Source of the DNA: a virus
IMG/VR virus record: IMGVR_UViG_3300042568_000868
Span: 1-59,083 of that record
Direction: 5' to 3' (one strand)
Length of the DNA stretch: 59,083 bases
Position 1 is the first letter of the stretch. Every line of letters begins with the position of its first letter. Made by a program: the position numbers and the translations under genes. This document shows positions 56,182 through 59,083 of the stretch, in pieces. A model generated the notes under the pieces. That model was not told where the DNA came from and did no database searches. It saw nothing but the letters and a program-made list of their open reading frames with translations.

Positions 56182-57383
56182 TAAAACTGGTGGAAATCCA
56201 ATCCTCTTCCACCGAAGACAAAGAAATAAATGAATTTATACACAAATACCTCTTAGGAATTAAAGGAGTATCTGTAGAAATAGATACATTTGGCAATATT
56301 TACGCAACTAAAGGGAATGGCGAAAATGGATTTAAATCTATAGTATGTCATACAGATACGGTTCATTCTATAGAAGAAGATCGTATCGTTGTTGAAGTAA
56401 ACAATACATTGGTTGCGTTTGCAAAAGACAAGACTAGAACTCAAAACTCCTCAAAAATTAAACAGGTTGGAACTGGAGGAGATGATAGATGTGGAATCTA
56501 CACATGTTTAAAAGCATTAAAAGATTTCAATGATATTAAGGCAGTATTCTTCAGGTTTGAAGAGTCTGGCTGTAGAGGTTCTAGAGCATCGAATTTATCT
56601 TTCTTTGATGATTGTAATTTTATATTGCAATGCGATAGGAAGGGAAGTTCAGACTTTATAACTCATTCAAATGGTCTTAAAATAACCAGTGACGAGTTTA
56701 TTTCTGATTCAAAAGATATACTAGGAAAATATAATTATAGCACAGCAATTGGTATAGCTACTGATGTTGGAGCGTTACGAGGTATGGGATTAGAGATATC
56801 TACATCTAATATATCTTGTGGTTATTATGACCCTCATAGAAATATCGAGACAATAGACTTGATAGATTTAGAGAACTGCTATAATTTAGTTTCTGAGTTA
56901 TTTAACGAATTAGGAACAAAAAAATATGTATTCAAGAAAGAGCCAGTGGTAACTTCTACGTACATAAGTAGACCAAAATCAAGATTTACATTCGAAAGAA
57001 CAAGTAACTACTTTAAGGATCTTGCAACTTCATCCAATGAGGTTGAAAATGATTCTAGCTCCATGTTTTCTAATATACCTAATACTAAACTATACACTAT
57101 GCTTAAGTATGACAATATACTTATGGATAAGTGCGAATGTAGTGTTTGTGGTAGCAAAGATTCAATATTAATGAATACCATTTCTGGCTCATTATATTGT
57201 GTTGAAACTAATATGTGTGGTCTAATTATAGATTCTGACGCATATAAACGCTGTATAGTAGAAGATAAAGGAACATCTTATTGTTTAGATAAGATACAAG
57301 GATTTTGGATTAAAGATTGTGATGCCTACTGGGATGAACAATTAAACACATATAGATTGATAGACGAGAATTTAGTTTATTAG
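56163..57383 (+). CDS. M20/PepT-like metallopeptidase with C-terminal zinc ribbon
   Basis: The 406-aa protein has the five metal ligands of the M20 clan: H63-x-D65 (CHTDTVH), D107 or D108 (GGDDRCGIY), E133-E134 (FEESGC), D158 (QCDRK) and H225 (YYDPHRN). It also has the typical lid-free short form. From about residue 310 a cysteine-rich segment (KCECSVCGSKDS, later LYCVETNMCG) forms a second, zinc-ribbon-like part that normal peptidases lack. It likely removes residues from peptides in the host cell or serves in regulation. Confidence 0.75.
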   Translation: MEKSLLIKLVEIQSSSTEDKEINEFIHKYLLGIKGVSVEIDTFGNIYATKGNGENGFKSIVCHTDTVHSIEEDRIVVEVNNTLVAFAKDKTRTQNSSKIKQVGTGGDDRCGIYTCLKALKDFNDIKAVFFRFEESGCRGSRASNLSFFDDCNFILQCDRKGSSDFITHSNGLKITSDEFISDSKDILGKYNYSTAIGIATDVGALRGMGLEISTSNISCGYYDPHRNIETIDLIDLENCYNLVSELFNELGTKKYVFKKEPVVTSTYISRPKSRFTFERTSNYFKDLATSSNEVENDSSSMFSNIPNTKLYTMLKYDNILMDKCECSVCGSKDSILMNTISGSLYCVETNMCGLIIDSDAYKRCIVEDKGTSYCLDKIQGFWIKDCDAYWDEQLNTYRLIDENLVY

Positions 57384-57681
57384 TCTAAAAATAATACCTC
57401 ATGATCGGGGGGTATGTTAATATTAGATCATGCAATTAAAAGAAGATAGGAATAATACTAGAACGAAGTAGACCTCTAAGTATATTTGACCGCATAAAGA
57501 TTAACATAGCAATGCTATGAATATCCGGTAAGCCCGATAATGAAGAAAGTGCAAACGCTTCAAAATCCCATACAAAGCCCTCTTATTTATTGATACTATA
57601 TGCATGTTGTGTATAGACATCTTTACTTAGGCCAGCCAACTAGTGGGAACCTATCTTCTTTTTTTTTAAACCAAACCAATT
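57384..57681 (+). other. 298-bp intergenic region holding a structured RNA
   Basis: A hairpin CATGATC/GATCATG (57400-57432) with a loop containing six G opens the region. The ncRNA described next fills the rest. No open frame of interest is present. Confidence 0.6.
57438..57667 (+). ncRNA. Structured ncRNA (~230 nt) closed by a 13-bp terminal stem and T tract
   Basis: AGAAGATAGG (57441-57450) pairs exactly with CCTATCTTCT (57650-57659). It extends by A-T pairs into the T run 57660-57667, so the 3' strand doubles as terminator. Inside are CATAGC-AAT-GCTATG, TATC.GG/CC.GATA, AAGTG-CAAA-CGCTT and CTATA/TATAG hairpins. Such a clean long-range closure marks a discrete RNA gene. It is not recognised as a known family. 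Confidence 0.6.
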
Positions 57682-58680
57682 ATGAAGATAGAAATACCAT
57701 ATTATTTAGATTCAAGTAGAATATCTAATAGTGCATTAGGCTGGTTCAAAAAATCACCAAAATACTATAGAGATAGACTTGATGGAAAAATACCTGGAGA
57801 ATCTTCTAAAGCCATGGAAAATGGTACAGCAGTACATATGTATATCTTACAGCCAGAAGAATTTAAGAAGGAATACAAGGTTTTAAACTTTGAATCACCT
57901 TCATCGCCTAATCAAAAGAAGTTTTGTTTAGATTACATAAATTCAAAGGCCACTACAGCCAAATTAAAGGCCTTAGAGGCATTTAAAAGTAATTATAGTG
58001 CAACTGGTAAGAAAGATGATGAAATGGCCTTAAAAGGGCTAGAAATAGCCTTAAAGCTTAAGGACTACATCAAATGGATTAGATACTCAAATGGAAATGT
58101 AAAAACATTAACATGGTCAGAATTGAATTCTCTAAAACTTATAAAAGAATCAGTTCTTTTGCATAAAAAGGCAAAGGAATTATTGTTAACTAACGATAAC
58201 TCTGAATCAAAAGTAAGCTTTAGTGAGTTTCATATAAATTGGGAATTTGTAACAGAGAACAAAATAAAACTGAATTGCAAATCTCTTATAGATAGAATAA
58301 AAATAGATCATGAAGCAAAGACTGTATATCTAATAGATATAAAGACTACAGGATCTATAAGTGATTTTAAGAAATCATTCAATGAGTATGACTATGGAAG
58401 GCAGATGGCTTTCTATTGGTATGCTATATGCTGGTACTTTGATAACGTATCAAAGATAGATATATCTGAATACAAACAAAGCACATATATAGTTGCTATA
58501 GAATCCAGAAACAAAGAAGTAAAAGTTCTTGAAGTTCCAGAATCTATATTAATTGAAAAATCTAAAGAGATAAAAAACATAATATCTCAAATAGAATGGC
58601 ACGAAAAACATAATTTATGGGAATTCTCTAAAGAATACTATGAGAATGACGGAGTAGAAACATCATTATATGAAGTATAA
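57682..58680 (+). CDS. PD-(D/E)XK nuclease, RecE/exodeoxyribonuclease VIII-like
   Basis: The 332-aa protein starts with a YYLDSSRISNSALGWFKKSP segment typical of the DUF3799/PD-DEXK exonuclease group. It has GTAVHMYILQPEEF (about residues 48-61) and the catalytic YLIDIKTTGSI (about 213-223, D and K of the D-x-K core), followed by YGRQMAFYWYAI. It likely makes 3' single-stranded DNA for the annealing system with the Sak4-like and SSB-like proteins. Confidence 0.88.
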   Translation: MKIEIPYYLDSSRISNSALGWFKKSPKYYRDRLDGKIPGESSKAMENGTAVHMYILQPEEFKKEYKVLNFESPSSPNQKKFCLDYINSKATTAKLKALEAFKSNYSATGKKDDEMALKGLEIALKLKDYIKWIRYSNGNVKTLTWSELNSLKLIKESVLLHKKAKELLLTNDNSESKVSFSEFHINWEFVTENKIKLNCKSLIDRIKIDHEAKTVYLIDIKTTGSISDFKKSFNEYDYGRQMAFYWYAICWYFDNVSKIDISEYKQSTYIVAIESRNKEVKVLEVPESILIEKSKEIKNIISQIEWHEKHNLWEFSKEYYENDGVETSLYEV

Positions 58681-59083
58681 TAATAACGCAACAAACACTG
58701 CAATATATCTATTACCGTCTGTATTACTACATACTTTAGATTATTACGGTATAAGAGAAGCCGACTTAGATAAGGTAAGTGTTATGAATTATGATATAAA
58801 TAAGCCTCACTTAGATAAACATCTATTTATAATGATAGAAGTATCATTATTTAAGAATCTAAGAATATACGCATTTCAAAGAGAACGTAATTTCGAAAGA
58901 TATTATTTTTCTAGAATAGCGGATAAGGATTATATCATATTCGTATTTAAAATTATAGATGGACTGTATTTTAAGGATACAAACATATATGAAAGTGTAT
59001 GTTTAGGCAATGTCCAATTGCTACCATTTACATACAAGAAATTTATATGTTCTTATTGGGACGTATCATTTAAATTTGATAAT
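58670..59083 (+). CDS. Hypothetical protein, partial (N-terminal 138 aa)
   Basis: The frame starts with ATG at 58670, overlapping the end of the nuclease gene by 11 bp, and is open to the window's right edge. It begins MKYNNNATNTAIYLLPSVLL and contains NLRIYAFQRERNFERYYFSR. No domain is recognised from the visible part. The overlap suggests coupled translation. Confidence 0.6.
   Translation, partial: MKYNNNATNTAIYLLPSVLLHTLDYYGIREADLDKVSVMNYDINKPHLDKHLFIMIEVSLFKNLRIYAFQRERNFERYYFSRIADKDYIIFVFKIIDGLYFKDTNIYESVCLGNVQLLPFTYKKFICSYWDVSFKFDN

Noticed and set aside
1-59083. Stop-codon reassignment, known in some crAss-like phages
   Set aside because: Long genes read through with the standard code. 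TGA is used as a stop in the ATGA overlap at 21771, and TAG and TAA also end genes normally.

Overview
The window is 59 kb of an A+T-rich, double-stranded DNA phage genome, most probably a crAss-like phage (order Crassvirales) of a Bacteroidales host. The capsid protein (490 aa), portal (843 aa) and large terminase (681 aa) have the lengths, order and sequence style of that group. Most starts are preceded by A/T-rich leaders instead of Shine-Dalgarno sequences, as in Bacteroidota. The standard genetic code fits every long reading frame. No family-level assignment can be made from the sequence alone.

Left arm (1-28.5 kb, all minus strand). Genes are tightly packed, usually overlapping or a few bases apart. 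Reading in the direction of transcription, from 28.45 kb down to 1: a co-chaperonin-like protein and RNase HI; small conserved proteins; thymidylate synthase ThyX, a DNA adenine methyltransferase and a dATP/dGTP diphosphohydrolase-like protein; a dUTPase-fold protein and a RusA-like nuclease; a GIY-YIG homing endonuclease fused to a copy of the terL start; terminase, portal, a scaffold-like protein and capsid; connector-like proteins; a large abundant-looking virion protein; a row of tail fibre, spike and adhesin proteins; and a lysis cassette (holin, small membrane proteins, spanin-like protein, endolysin).

Centre (28.45-29.2 kb). A 755-bp divergent intergenic region holds three ~52-bp A/T-rich direct repeats and a short repeated motif. 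It is the likely early control region and a candidate origin.

Right arm (29.2-59 kb, all plus strand). It has two parts. From 29 to 47 kb, small genes alternate with long non-coding stretches full of stable hairpins. The small genes encode secreted or membrane peptides, paralogous basic proteins, an amidoligase-like enzyme, an acetyltransferase and an ECF-type sigma factor. The non-coding stretches include one canonical tRNA-Glu, several tRNA-like structures without normal anticodon arms, a tRNA-sized cloverleaf, an array of four hairpins whose loop copies the 690 loop of 16S rRNA, and two regions of about 1.0 and 1.7 kb that look like large ornate RNAs. From 47 to 59 kb lies the replication and recombination block: DnaB-like helicase, a Sak4-like ATPase split by a group I intron that carries an HNH endonuclease, an SSB-like protein, primase, a large zinc-ribbon protein, an M20-type peptidase and a PD-(D/E)XK nuclease. 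One more long-range-paired ncRNA of ~230 nt sits at 57.4-57.7 kb.

The most unusual feature is the contrast between the arms: the virion arm is almost gap-free, while the 29-47 kb stretch leaves roughly 5 kb to structured RNA. The phage RNA polymerase and DNA polymerase expected in this group are not in the window and presumably lie outside it.
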